Shown here: one piece after another, positions 1-9,448 of the stretch
How positions within the stretch are numbered: position 1 is the first letter of the stretch
How the letters are laid out: each line of letters starts with the position of its first letter
Assembly: GCA_013407085.1 (NCBI GenBank)
Contig: JACCGJ010000335.1
Location: 1-64,000, forward strand
Length of the DNA stretch: 64,000 nucleotides
Source: Atriophallophorus winterbourni
Taxonomy: Eukaryota > Platyhelminthes > Trematoda > Plagiorchiida > Microphallidae
Reading direction: 5' to 3'
The notes under the pieces: generated by a model
Database searches by the model: none
Told to the model about the DNA's origin: nothing
What the model saw: only the letters and a program-made list of their open reading frames with translations
Made by a program: the position numbers and the translations under genes

Positions 1-1597
1 TTTGCTCTAATGGCCTGATACCTTTGGAATCAACTTGATGTCCAAGAATTTTCAGTGATTCGACGCCAAATACGCATTTATCGGGGTTTACGACTATGCC
101 GTACTTCGACAGTTGTGAAAAGACGCGATGTAAATGTTCAGAGTGTTCAGTGGGCGATTTACTAGCGATGAGTACGTCATCGATGTAAACGAAGACGAAA
201 TCGAGACCCAAGAAAACTTGATCCATGAACCGTTGAAATGTCTGTGCTGTGTTGCGCAGACCGAATGGCATTCGAACGAATTCGAAAAGTCCGAAAGGTG
301 TGGTTATGGCTGTCTTGGGCACGTCTTCTGGTTCCACTGGTATCTGGTTGTAGACACGCACCAAGTCAAGCTTGGAAAACATGGTCTTTCCTTCAAGTGC
401 CAAGGCAAAGTCGTGGATGTGTGGTATAGGATACCTATCTGGAACAGTAATCTTGTTCAGTGCTCTATAATCCCCACAAGGGCGCCATGCACCATGTTGC
501 TTCTTTTCGACCATGTGGAGAGGTGAGGCCCATGATGATTTTGATGGACGTATGATGCCCAATTCCATCATATGCTCGAACTCTCGTTTAGCAATGGCCA
601 ATTTGTCTGGTGCTAACCGTCTTGGTCGAGTGAAGACTGGGGGACCGCGTGTTTCGATATGGTGTCTAACGTTGTGTTTAATTGCATTATTCGGTGAGTT
701 TGGGCGGAAAACTTCTGGGAACTCAGACAATAAGCTGCTATATTTTTCTGGAATACTCGGTGGTAATACTCGAATAGACTGTATCGCAGAACAGCATGGT
801 TTTCCTAGGGTTTTTAACTCAGTCAGGTTGTTGATATGTTTACGGGACTTCAAATCGACGGACAAGTTAAAGTGTGCAGGGAAATCTGCACCCAATATAG
901 CGCTTCGTACATCTGCAACGGTAAAGATCCAACGGAAGTCACGTCTGAGGCCTAGGTTTAAAGTTAGTGAACGTTGGCCGAACGTGGTGATCTGCGTACC
1001 GTTTGCCGCCTGTAATGTCAATGAGGTTTTGTTCTTGCGTTTCTGTGGTGTGGGCGGGATTACACTTATCTCAGCACCCGTATCAATGAGAAAACGCAAT
1101 TTATTCGAACAATCAGTGACATAAAATAGGCGACTAATGTTGTTGCCAGGTGAAGTCGTCGCTGTTACTGCCTGACGTTGAAGTTTCCCTGGTTTGTAAA
1201 GTTTACAGAATGGCAAGCACGTTCTAGCCTCAGAGCCGAATCGGCGGTGATAATGACATAGGCTGTGCTCGCGTTTGTAGCGGTCTCGGGATGAACTTCT
1301 GTTTGAAGTGCGCGTTCGGCTGCGGCTAATTCTTGATGGTCGATCGTTGAACATCTTTGCTAGGGCTGAAATCTGTGAGGTCAATTCAGCGACTTGTTGC
1401 TTAAGCTCTTGTACTTCAGTTTCCACCACGGGCTTTAGTGTGACTTCTTGTAGGGTAGATGGTGACTCGGTTCTGTACACTGAGTGAACTTGGTCTGCGG
1501 TTTCTGTTAGCTTCTGTAGAGGTATATCTTTCTCGAAAACCGAGAGAGATTTTCTTAAATCTACAGGTAAGTTTTGAAACCATAGTTCACGTAAAAC
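1..1597 (-). pseudogene. Ty3/Gypsy A gag C-terminus, protease and reverse transcriptase (runs off window)
   Basis: Read on the minus strand, one open frame runs from 1597 to the window edge with no stop that I found. In order it shows the gag C-terminal part with a Cys/His-rich stretch near 1240, an aspartic protease with core [12 protein letters not shown] near 1095-1060, the pre-RT segment, and reverse transcriptase. The RT has the catalytic box YIDDVLIAS near 190-160 and reaches the thumb at position 1. RNase H and integrase would lie beyond the window. The frame continues in phase from the gag segment at 2222-2610 if the intervening insertion (1602-2217, with its duplicated AGAC) is ignored, so this is one gag-pol gene split by another element. 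The polyprotein would normally supply reverse transcription and integration of a chromosomal retrotransposon; no envelope gene is seen. Confidence 0.85.
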
Positions 1598-1601
1598 AGA
1601 C

Positions 1602-2217
1602 TGTAGCAACCTGTAATTTCACTTTCTTTCCAACTGTATTTTCGTTTCCCTCGATGCTTGCTTTAATCAACAATTTGTATCATTTTTACCCATTAACTTA
1701 GAAGTTATCGTTTTGTTCCGATAATCGATATTGCCACATCGATCTATCGATTTCTTCTTGTCCTATTCACTCATAGACTATTGATCTTCTGTTTCGTTAA
1801 ATGAGTTGTCGTTACTCATCCTTTGTATCGCATTCTGTAAATAGTCATTAATTAATAATATACTTTGGTCTGCGCGTCTCCTGGTTCTGCTATTGTTCGT
1901 GGTGCTGCACAGCTGGTTGTTCGTGAATCGAGACGGTTAACGGCAAGATTAACGTGTCACCGGATCTTCAAGCTTTACGAATTATTCGTAACGACAACTC
2001 ATTCAACGAAACAGAAGATCAATAGTGTATGAGTGAATAGGACAAGAAGAAATCGATAGATCGATGTGGCAATATCGATTATCGGAACAAAACGATAACT
2101 TCTAAGTTAATGGGTGAAAATGATACAAAGATAAGTATGTACAAATTGTTGATTAAAGTAAGCATCGAGGGAAACGAAAATACAATCGGAAAGAAAGTGA
2201 AATTACAGGTTGCTACA
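1602..2217. mobile_element. 616-bp palindromic LTR insertion with 4-bp target duplication
   Basis: The outer ends are exact inverted repeats starting TGTAGCAACC. The left arm (1602-1815) is nearly identical to the reverse complement of the right arm (1988-2217), apart from about 15 extra bases in the right arm. The flanks carry a perfect AGAC duplication (1598-1601 and 2218-2221). The left half looks like a complete LTR in + orientation (1602-1911, TG...CA ends), followed by a possible TGG-type primer-binding site near 1914. The right arm is then an inverted, truncated U3. Parts of the arms resemble the LTR sequences at 2917-3150 and 54754-54975, so a related Gypsy LTR is the likely source. 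No coding potential was seen. It interrupts the gag of Gypsy A. Confidence 0.8.
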
Positions 2218-2221
2218 AGAC

Positions 2222-2610
2222 TCATTCAGGGTTTGTTTCCCTTGAAGGTGCATCATATGTCGTAAGAGCTGAGAAGGGGTTTTGTCACCAATCTTTACTC
2301 CTGCTAACAATGTACGCAAATTTTGCTCATCTGATGCGGCTGTTCTGTTGATTAACGCATTTTTCAGTGTGGTATATGGGTCGGATTTTGGTTTATCATG
2401 AATAATATCGGCGACCTCTGTAGCGGCCTCGGTGGGTAAGTGTGCAACAACATAGTTGTACATATTCTCCTGTTTAGTAATGCGTCTAATTTCGAAAATT
2501 GCTTCAGCTTGAGCGAACCATAGACGAGGATTATGCGTACCGAAATGTGGAAGGGTAAAATTGAAAATATCAGAGCAGTGGGCTGTGTCGCTGAAGTTAT
2601 TAGAAGTCAT
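2222..2610 (-). pseudogene. Gypsy A gag N-terminal part
   Basis: The ATG at 2610 opens 130 codons of a Gag capsid-like protein. It has the familiar flatworm pattern of a short leader, LPHFGTHNPRLWFAQAEAIF, then VVAHLPTEAATEVADII and DPYTTLKNALI. Gag forms the particle in which reverse transcription occurs. The frame is cut near 2218 by the palindromic LTR insertion. The residues after NES in the normal reading resume at 1597, so the gene was intact when the insertion occurred. The displayed stop a few codons into the insertion is therefore artificial. Confidence 0.85.
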
Positions 2611-2679
2611 TGCAAAGAATTACAGACTGAAAATATCAAAATATGGGGAGAATGTGCGCAAAAAACTCAGGCTCACCAA

Positions 2680-3180
2680 AAATATGTAGTGGACCAGTCA
2701 AGCTAGTATACAAAACTCGCAATACCAAAATAAGCAATCTGACTCACGAACAGTTCTTTTGATCCACGTACATATAATCCGCAATCCTCTTTTGATAATT
2801 CCTTGTTCTTGTAATGACTTCAATATTTCTACTCGAAATGTTACGTTCCCGAGACGGAATTCCCAAAGCCCAGATCGACCGAGAACGCGGGTAACGCACA
2901 CAACAGAAGTGTATTGTGTTAAGTGATGAGTTGATTATGTACAAAATCGTATTCAACAGAAGAATTGTGTTCACTGAGTTATCGAACAAAAAATCGTTGA
3001 ACCGTGAGTGATAACGTTAATAGGAAATTGATAAATCAATAGTACTATCGATCGTCTGAGCGAAACGATATTGTCAGAACAAATTGAACTGAAGATATCA
3101 AAAACTGTACAATAGATTTTTACCAGAAAAATTGTTAAGTAAAAATTAGATTTGTACAAACTCGACACATCTTAGCCACA
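2680..3180 (-). repeat. Probable 5' LTR and leader of Gypsy A
   Basis: This is the noncoding region immediately upstream of gag on the same strand. The core (about 2917-3150) matches 54754-54975, which follows an integrase on the same strand. One copy before gag and one after an integrase is what an LTR should do. Exact ends and primer-binding site are uncertain; a TGT start near 3160 and an end between about 2690 and 2840 are possible. Confidence 0.5.
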
Positions 3181-3240
3181 TGCAGTTTATGACTGTGATT
3201 CACTTGGCCTCGACTAGGATAGTTATTTCATAAATCGTAC
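3168..3240 (+). repeat. Dispersed repeat family A, copy 1
   Basis: Shares the block GCAGTTTATGACTGTG... with copies at about 23617, 24826, 25171 and 26282. The common pattern is a CCCACGTGCAGTCTATGACT-like start, then a G-rich stretch, then a T-rich TTTCAT end. It is noncoding and of unknown class. Confidence 0.45.
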
Positions 3241-3269
3241 ATTGTTCACGCATATTATTGCATTGTTTC

Positions 3270-3960
3270 CTCAATAGATGGCTTCTTGCCGTGCTGGTGA
3301 AGAGAACCCCTGCCTTACTTGACTGACCCCTCCCATCCATGCAACTCTCTATTCGTTTCCTCTTCAAGCACTAACCTACAAGGACATGAGCTCAAACTGT
3401 TACATCAACAGAGCAGGCTTGAATGTCGACACAGCTTTTTCTCTGTGAGAGTTTGCACTCAGTGGAACACTCTTCCATGCACGCTTTTTGAGGCCGCTTC
3501 TCTCGGTTCATTCAAAGGTCTCCTCGATTCTCACCTCCATGAAATCTCCCACTCCCAAGACACAAGTGCCCCGTAAACACTATTTTCGTTTTTTTTACAA
3601 ACCCTACCGCATTTTTTACAGACTCACTAGCTCGTGGCAACGGTAAGTTCTCTTTCTGTGCCATTTGCATTTTCTTCACAACCCCGCTAACTCTGTCAGT
3701 TTCATTGCTCTTCCAGATACCAGTATCGGAAGTCCGTATACACGCAGTTTCAACTGACCCTGTTCCGGAGTATGTGGGTAGCTGTGTCCCTGGTTGACGC
3801 CCTACCTGACCAAATGCCACAAAAATCCATTGACGGTGCAGGCTAAACGCGAATGAGGCCCACTATAAGGCCTTAGAAACTCAAACATTTCTCTTTTTGC
3901 TTTTTCGACCCACCGCTTAATATATCCTGCGGTTTTTACAAGCTCTTACCTTTTTATACC
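3270..3960 (+). mobile_element. LINE-B 3' fragment (+)
   Basis: Positions 3319-3576 encode the C-terminal tail of a non-LTR reverse transcriptase (LTDPSHPCNSLFV..., SRLECRHSFFSVRVCTQWNT). It is the same peptide as the end of the minus-strand copy at 4298-4876. The 3' UTR (3577-3960) ends at TACCGTAATAAA. The copy is strongly 5'-truncated and meets the minus-strand copy tail to tail. Confidence 0.8.
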
Positions 3961-4034
3961 GTAATAAATTATTGAACTATTGATATCCGGAAACAATAAC
4001 GTGTTCAATAGTTCAAAAGTTTATTACGGTATAA
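3953..4034. repeat. Inverted repeat at the junction of two LINE-B tails
   Basis: The left arm 3953-3982 (TTATACCGTAATAAATTATT...) and right arm 4006-4034 are near-perfect reverse complements of about 28 bp around a roughly 23-bp centre. Each arm is the 3' terminus of one of the two oppositely oriented LINE-B copies. Confidence 0.75.
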
Positions 4035-4039
4035 TAAGC

Positions 4040-6060
4040 TAGGATTTTTGTGGCACTTCAACAGGTAGGGCGTCAATCCGGGACACAGCTACCCACTATA
4101 TCCTCCGGAACAGGGTCAGTTGAAACTGCGTGTATACGGACTTCCGATACTGGTATCTGGAAGAGCAATGAAACTAACAGAGTTAGCGGGGTTGTGACGA
4201 AAATGCAAATGGCACAGAAAGAGAACTTACCGTTGCCACGAGCTAGTGAGTTTGGGAAAAAACACGTTAGGATTTGTAAAAAAAATGAAAATAGTGTTTA
4301 CGGGGTACTTGTGCCTTGGGAGTGGGAGATTTCACGGAGTTGAGAATCGAGGAGACCTTTGATTGAACCGAGAGTTGCGGCCTCAAAAACCGTGACTGGA
4401 AGAGTGTTCCACTGACTGCAAACTCTCACAGAGAAAAAGCTGTGTCGACATTCAAGCCTGCTCTGTTGATGTAACAGTTTGAGTTCATGTCCTCGGAGGT
4501 TAGTGCTTGGAGAGGGAACGAATAGGGAGTTGCATGGATGGGAGGGGTCAGTCAAGATCCGGTGGGTAAGTAACATGTCACCGCGGTGAAGACGGTAGGT
4601 AACGGAGAATATATCTAAACTGCGTAACCTTTCCTCGTAAGACATGTTGTGCATACCACGGACAAGCTTTGTCGCACGTCTCTGGGCTTTTTCGAGAAGG
4701 GACACGTCTTTGGATAGCCAAGGCTGCCAAGCCTGTACTGCGTATTCCAAGTGTGGACGGATGTAGACATTCAGCAGTGTCGGGAAGAGAAACCGGTCAA
4801 ACCTGCCTAAAGCGCGGCAAAGTGAGCCAGTGTTGCGATTGGCTACTGCTGCGGCTCGTTCGCATTGCGTGTGCAACCGAAACCATGCTGGATGATGATA
4901 TTGAGATCCTTTTCTTGTCGAACACTTTGAAGTACTGTTGAGCCCAAACTGTAAGCGACCGGATCTGAGTGTCGAATGGGGAGGACGCTACACTTGGAGG
5001 TGTTAAACGAGAGATGATTCCTTAAAGACCAGCTGTGTGAACGATCTAAGTCATCTTGTAGGACGTGTGAATCCCTTGGCGATTTGAGTGAGCGCCAGAT
5101 TTTAACATCGTCCGCAATTAGGATAAACAACGATTCAATGTTCTGGCTAATATCATTGATGAAAATGATGAAGAGTCGGAGACCAAGAACGGAGCTTTGT
5201 GGCAGACCGCACTTGATTGGGAAGCGGGCAGAATAGCAGTCACCCACACGAACACAGAGGGAGCGGTCGCGAAGAAAGTACTTCATCCATGACAATCAGG
5301 ATGACCCAACGCCGCAGGCAGCGAGTTTAAGTAAAAGAATACCGTGGTCGACGCGGTCGAATGCCTTGGAGAAATCCAGAAATACTGCGTCGACACCAAT
5401 GCCTTCGTCCACAGATTTCGTCCAGGCATCCCGTGCGAGAAGCAAGTTAAAAGTGCATGAACGGTTGGCGCGAAAGCCGTGTTGTTGTGTGATTCAAAAG
5501 TCGATTTGTTTCAAGATTTGAAACAAGGTGGTCAGAGATTATGCTTTCCATGACTTTAGAAATGACTGACAAAAGCACAATGGGGCGATAATTTGCGAGT
5601 TCAGACCGGATACCGCCTTTCAAGATAGTCGTGATAACACCTTCTTTTCAAGCTTGGGGGACGGTGGCGGAGACCATACAACGTTGGAAATACGTCGCAA
5701 GTAGATGAGATATGTGCAATGCGGCTACTTTCAGGATCTTAGGGTGGATGCCGTCGAGTCCTGGTGAAGAGTATTGCCGTAGACATGAAATCTTCTTGTG
5801 GACCGCATCAGGGGTAAACATTATTTCCGGCATTTCCTGTACGTCATGTGAGGGAGGAGTTTGTGGGATAAATAGGTTGAAAATTGGGGCATAGTGTTTA
5901 GACAAACGGTTTGCAGCTTCCGAGGCTGTTGAGGTGAGACCATTTTCGCTGACTAGGGATGGAATTCCAACTTTAACTACCCATCTTTGATTCACACATT
6001 GGAACAAACGTTTTAGGTTATCCAAGAACTTGTTACAGATGTGCATTTCATACTGACATT
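4040..6060 (-). mobile_element. LINE-B reverse transcriptase remnant (-)
   Basis: Minus-strand fragments in correct order give a non-LTR (jockey/CR1-like) reverse transcriptase. 6046-5648 holds the N-terminal fingers (SSPGLDGIHPKILKV). The region 5640-5300 is decayed. 5295-4843 holds a palm in which the usual FADD box reads IADD, followed by LSFNTSKCSVL. 4876-4298 holds the thumb and C-terminus (YIRPHLEYAVQAW, ending HSQGTSTP). Frames change between pieces, so it is a pseudogene. The 3' UTR runs to about 4006 and mirrors that of the + copy at 3577-3960. It is 5'-truncated, with no endonuclease seen. Confidence 0.85.
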
Positions 6061-6534
6061 TGTGAAACGTACGAACTGTATACTAAATATCGAAGTGTTG
6101 GGTGCTCAACCGCATACCCTCAAAGGAAATCTGGGTGCTTGGTTGGCTTTTAGCCACCTTCAGCCCTGTGTAACATGAACTTGATATTCTTGATAAACCA
6201 CAATAGGTCTTCTTCTTCTGAATCGAAAGTCGAAGGGATACATTCCCGTTTAACCTTCATCACAGCAATAAACATGGGTGCCTTCTGCTGACAAGGCAAG
6301 AGTAGAGGAACACCAATAAATTACTCCGGAGATCAGGTCCATCCGTCTCAACTAATGATGATCCAACGCGCATTTGACTAGCTTTTCTGGTGGTAGAGAA
6401 AGGAACCCATTCGGTAGTGAGTTCCATCCGCGCGGATAGCGTGATAGCCTTACTTAGCTTTAGCCTTCTAGGCATCTGCAACTTACGGTCATGCCCACAT
6501 ATAACATATCGCTGTATGGATTACATTTCTCTCC
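6061..6534. other. Unassigned stretch between LINE fragments
   Basis: No coding similarity or RNA gene was recognised. Open frames on both strands are short and show no retroelement motif. It is probably an eroded repeat, because a LINE frame begins at its right end. Confidence 0.3.
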
Positions 6535-8056
6535 GTCAAAATGCAAAGTGTTCCTACAGGATTGGACAGACCCAACACAAGATTAGACGATCGAAAACCA
6601 TAAACTGGAAGTAACTGACAGATTCACCTACCTAGGGAGCTGCATCACCACTGGGGGCGATATCGAAGCTGAAATCACAGCACGGATTCCAAGAGCACGC
6701 CATGCTTTCGCTGGGCTACGGTATCTGTGGCGCCGACGCGATGTTGGATTACGCTTGAAGGTTCCAAAGGTTGTCATAGCCGGGGGTATATATATTTACA
6801 CAATCATCTGTCAGCCGGGGGTGGCAGTGGGGATAAGCTCCCACTGTTTATAAAATGCTCCCATATGGCACGCGTCTCAACTAGCCTCTGACAACCAAGT
6901 CCAGCTTCTGGCCTGCACGAGTGGCTCCCCGAGCCCGGCGGAACTGCTTCTACCAACAGGAGAAGGGGCGAAGGCGAGTGACTGGCGCCTGAAAACCAGT
7001 TTGCTTCGGGCAGATGGAGCTCGTTAGCCTGGGAGGGCATTTCATCTAAGGGAAGGAAAAGCCCTGATTTTAGACCTCCGCTGCCTTGCGGGATACCCGA
7101 TCGCTGGAAAGGCTTCGGGAGAAAACCCTGAGGAAAAACGTGGAACAGAATCTGGTAGACCACCTCTTTCTGACAACTCCCTGCTGCCTTGGAGGTCGCA
7201 CTTGGTTGTACAAAAGCTAGAGAAGCTGACTCGAACAAACGCCGAGTGGTGCTGGGGACGCCGCTTTGTACCCAAATTCCCAAGAACCTTCTTTGAAGCC
7301 GACTCATCCTCCAGGAGGAGATAGTCGCACAAAAGTAAAAAGTAAAAGTAAAAGTACGCTTGAAGGGCAGAGTGTACCAGGCCACCGTACGAGCAGTTCT
7401 ACAGTATGGCTGCGAGACGTGGACGCTGCGACAAGCCGATAGTCAACGATTATCGACGTTTGATCATCGCTGCCTGCGGAGTATAGCTCGTTTAAGCTGG
7501 CAACAGAAAGTCAAAAATGATGACGTCAAGAGGGCAGTCCTCGGCGATCGCTCTGTGCCACTCTCCGATCATATATCCATGTGCCAGCTGAGATGGCTGG
7601 GGCACGTTCTCCGTATGGATGAGCGACGCCTTCCTCGCCTAGCTCTTTTTGCTCTCGCTGGACCTGATTGGAAACGTCGCCGTGGCGGACAAAGGAATAC
7701 CTGGCGGGAGACCCTCATGCGTCTAACAGCCCCACTAGCCATCGTGGGAACATCGCGCTTACCCGGGTGGGGTCCGAAGGAGCGTGAAGATATGTGGCTG
7801 ATAACACTCAGTGTGATGGCAAAAGAAAGGAACCAGTGGCGAGAATCCTGCCGTGCTTGTGTTCCCGTTTATCAATGACCCTCCCCCTCCCTTTTTCCAA
7901 AAAAGACAAAAAAAAGATCAAAAATGGCATGTGTAAACAGACAGACAAAAAAATCCCCCTCTTTTTTCTTTTTTTCTTTCATCATGTACCTTCTTCATGG
8001 TATACTTGTTGGCACATCGTCTGTAAAGACTTGTGTGATAATAATAATAATATAAC
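6535..8056 (+). mobile_element. LINE 3' part (RT C-terminus, 3' UTR, TAA-rich tail) with internal insertion
   Basis: 6540-6760 encodes the post-RT segment typical of flatworm LINEs (FTYLGSCITTGGDIEAEITA... then LWRRRDVGLRLK). It resumes at 7366-7878 with GRVYQATVRAVLQYGCETW, FDHRCLRSIARL, LGHVLRMDERRLPR and RRGGQRNTW, ending in a stop at 7878. Between them sits a 594-bp insertion (6761-7354). After the stop the 3' UTR is T-rich and finishes in a TAATAATAATAATA run at 8039-8055, a LINE-type tail. Upstream RT domains are missing, so the copy is dead. Confidence 0.85.
6761..7354 (+). mobile_element. Internally deleted LINE derivative (5' UTR joined to 3' tail)
   Basis: The insert is bounded by a perfect 11-bp duplication TACGCTTGAAG (6750-6760 and 7355-7365). 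About 7080-7260 matches the LINE-D 5' region at 13120-13310 (shared blocks such as AAAGGCTTCGGGAGAAAACC and AACTCCCTGCTGCCTTG). Its end at 7300-7354 (GCCGACTCATCC..., then AAAAGTAAAAGTAAAAG) matches the 3' ends of LINE-D (18895-18950) and LINE-F (23350-23395). No ORF of that LINE lies between. It is therefore a short nonautonomous element mobilised by LINE-D-type machinery, in the manner of a SINE. Open frames on either strand here are not recognisable proteins. Confidence 0.8.
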
Positions 8057-8059
8057 CCC

Positions 8060-9220
8060 ACCCTTAACGGAATTTTGGCAAACGACACCGAACCTGCTGA
8101 ACTCAACCCGACCCCCTGTATTGACTATCCAATGGTTATGTTATGAGCTCGTAGCTTTTTGTACCATAATATACTATTGAGTCCTCGACTCACCCGAGGA
8201 ACTCTACTCCATATCGACCGATAAGAATACGGCGTGTTAGGAGCAGGTCAAACCCTTCCCTTCGAAGTTCTAGGGGGTAAAGTTTCAGTAAGCTCCTTCT
8301 ATCCTCGTACTCTCTCCTAGGATTTCAGAAGTTCTTATTGATTTCAACGTCAACGTGGACGTTTGCTTCTTAGGATATTTTGATATTGTTGTAGATATCC
8401 GAGCTATTTCAAGATTATCACATGAAATTTTATTCTATTTTCAACGGATTTGAACATGGTTTCGACTGGTAAAACTGTAAAAGGAGATCAGGCAGCATCG
8501 ACTGCAAGGAAGCCTCAAGATAATGGGGGCTCCGCTGCTCACTCTGGAGATTCTTGTCTTGTTTTTCGAAACCAGTCGCCAATAACGCTAAAGCTGTTCA
8601 ATGTAAAATGTTTAATGTGGATGCATATTCGATGTGGTGGAATGAAGCCGGAGATGTATCGTTGGCTTCAGAAAAATTCATGCGATATCATTCGCACGAT
8701 ATGTAAGATATGCCTTCCACCGACTGGTTTTAAGCTCGCAGGTACTCAGCTTCAAGTTGACACGGCTTCCGCTAAGACGTTTGAAGGTCTTGATGGGGGA
8801 TCGTAGATAGTGACTCACCCTCAAATGCGGATACGCACCACACATCTTGTGTAAAGCAAATTTGCATGCAATCCGAATATGTACGCACTTTTGCAGAAGT
8901 TGCTTCCTCGCCTGTCCTCGGTTCAGAAGATGGATTTAATTTTGACGATGCAACAAACGTTCATAAACACAAAGAGCTTCAGGAAGTACCGCAGCCGGCT
9001 AAAGCCATCAAGAACAAAGACCAGAGCTTTACCACTGATGAGAGTAGAAAATCCTGCATCATTCTTCACAATGCGCCGGAGCAAACAGGTGCTTTGGCGA
9101 TAGACATGGTTAAACAGGAACGTGATTTCTTAAACTCTGCTCTTGCCCCCCTTTTCGACGAATGGGAAAAGGGTGTAACGGTGTTGTGTTAGGCTCCGCT
9201 GAGCAAGTGACCTTACTACT
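8060..9220 (+). pseudogene. LINE ORF1 with PHD-like zinc finger (5' end of a CR1-like element)
   Basis: 8060-8455 looks like a 5' UTR. The frame from 8456 to 8806 contains a PHD-like Cys/His cluster (CLVF..., KCLMWMHIRCGGMKP, MYRWLQ, then CKIC), which is typical of CR1-type ORF1 proteins. After a stop and frameshift it resumes at 8866-9192 (FAEVASSPV, RKSCIILHNAPE, DEWEKGV). ORF1 proteins bind element RNA and assist reverse transcription. The frame is lost where Gypsy B's terminal repeat begins near 9221, which suggests that Gypsy B inserted into, or broke, this LINE. Confidence 0.7.
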
Positions 9221-9399
9221 TGTTGTGATTATGAATGTTAGATCCGATTGTAAGAACATCAAAAGACGAAGGCCCGAGAACTAGGCTTTAATCTTCTAGA
9301 AACCGAGGTATGCAATCTGGAATATAGAACGGTAATACTAAGGTGCGAAATAGGAATACAGTTAGTAATAGAAAACAGGAACGGTAAAATATCATCACA
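9221..9399 (-). repeat. Probable 3' LTR of Gypsy B
   Basis: Downstream of the pol stop on the minus strand, a purine-rich tract (CGGCGAGGGAGAA) is followed by TGTGATGATATTTTACC. The sequence runs to ...ATAATCACAACA at 9221, giving TG...CA ends and 179 bp. No second copy was found upstream of the gag fragment, so the 5' LTR seems to be missing or diverged. Confidence 0.5.
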
Positions 9400-9448
9400 T
9401 TCTCCCTCGCCGAAAAAAACGCGTACAATAGTTTGACTCATTCAGGTT

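Noticed and set aside
513..1124. A 203-codon + strand open frame
   Set aside because: It is the antisense of the Gypsy A protease/RT frame; the minus strand carries the conserved motifs.
6804..7385. 193- and 96-codon minus-strand frames in the 594-bp element
   Set aside because: They lie on LINE 5' UTR-type sequence and resemble no protein.
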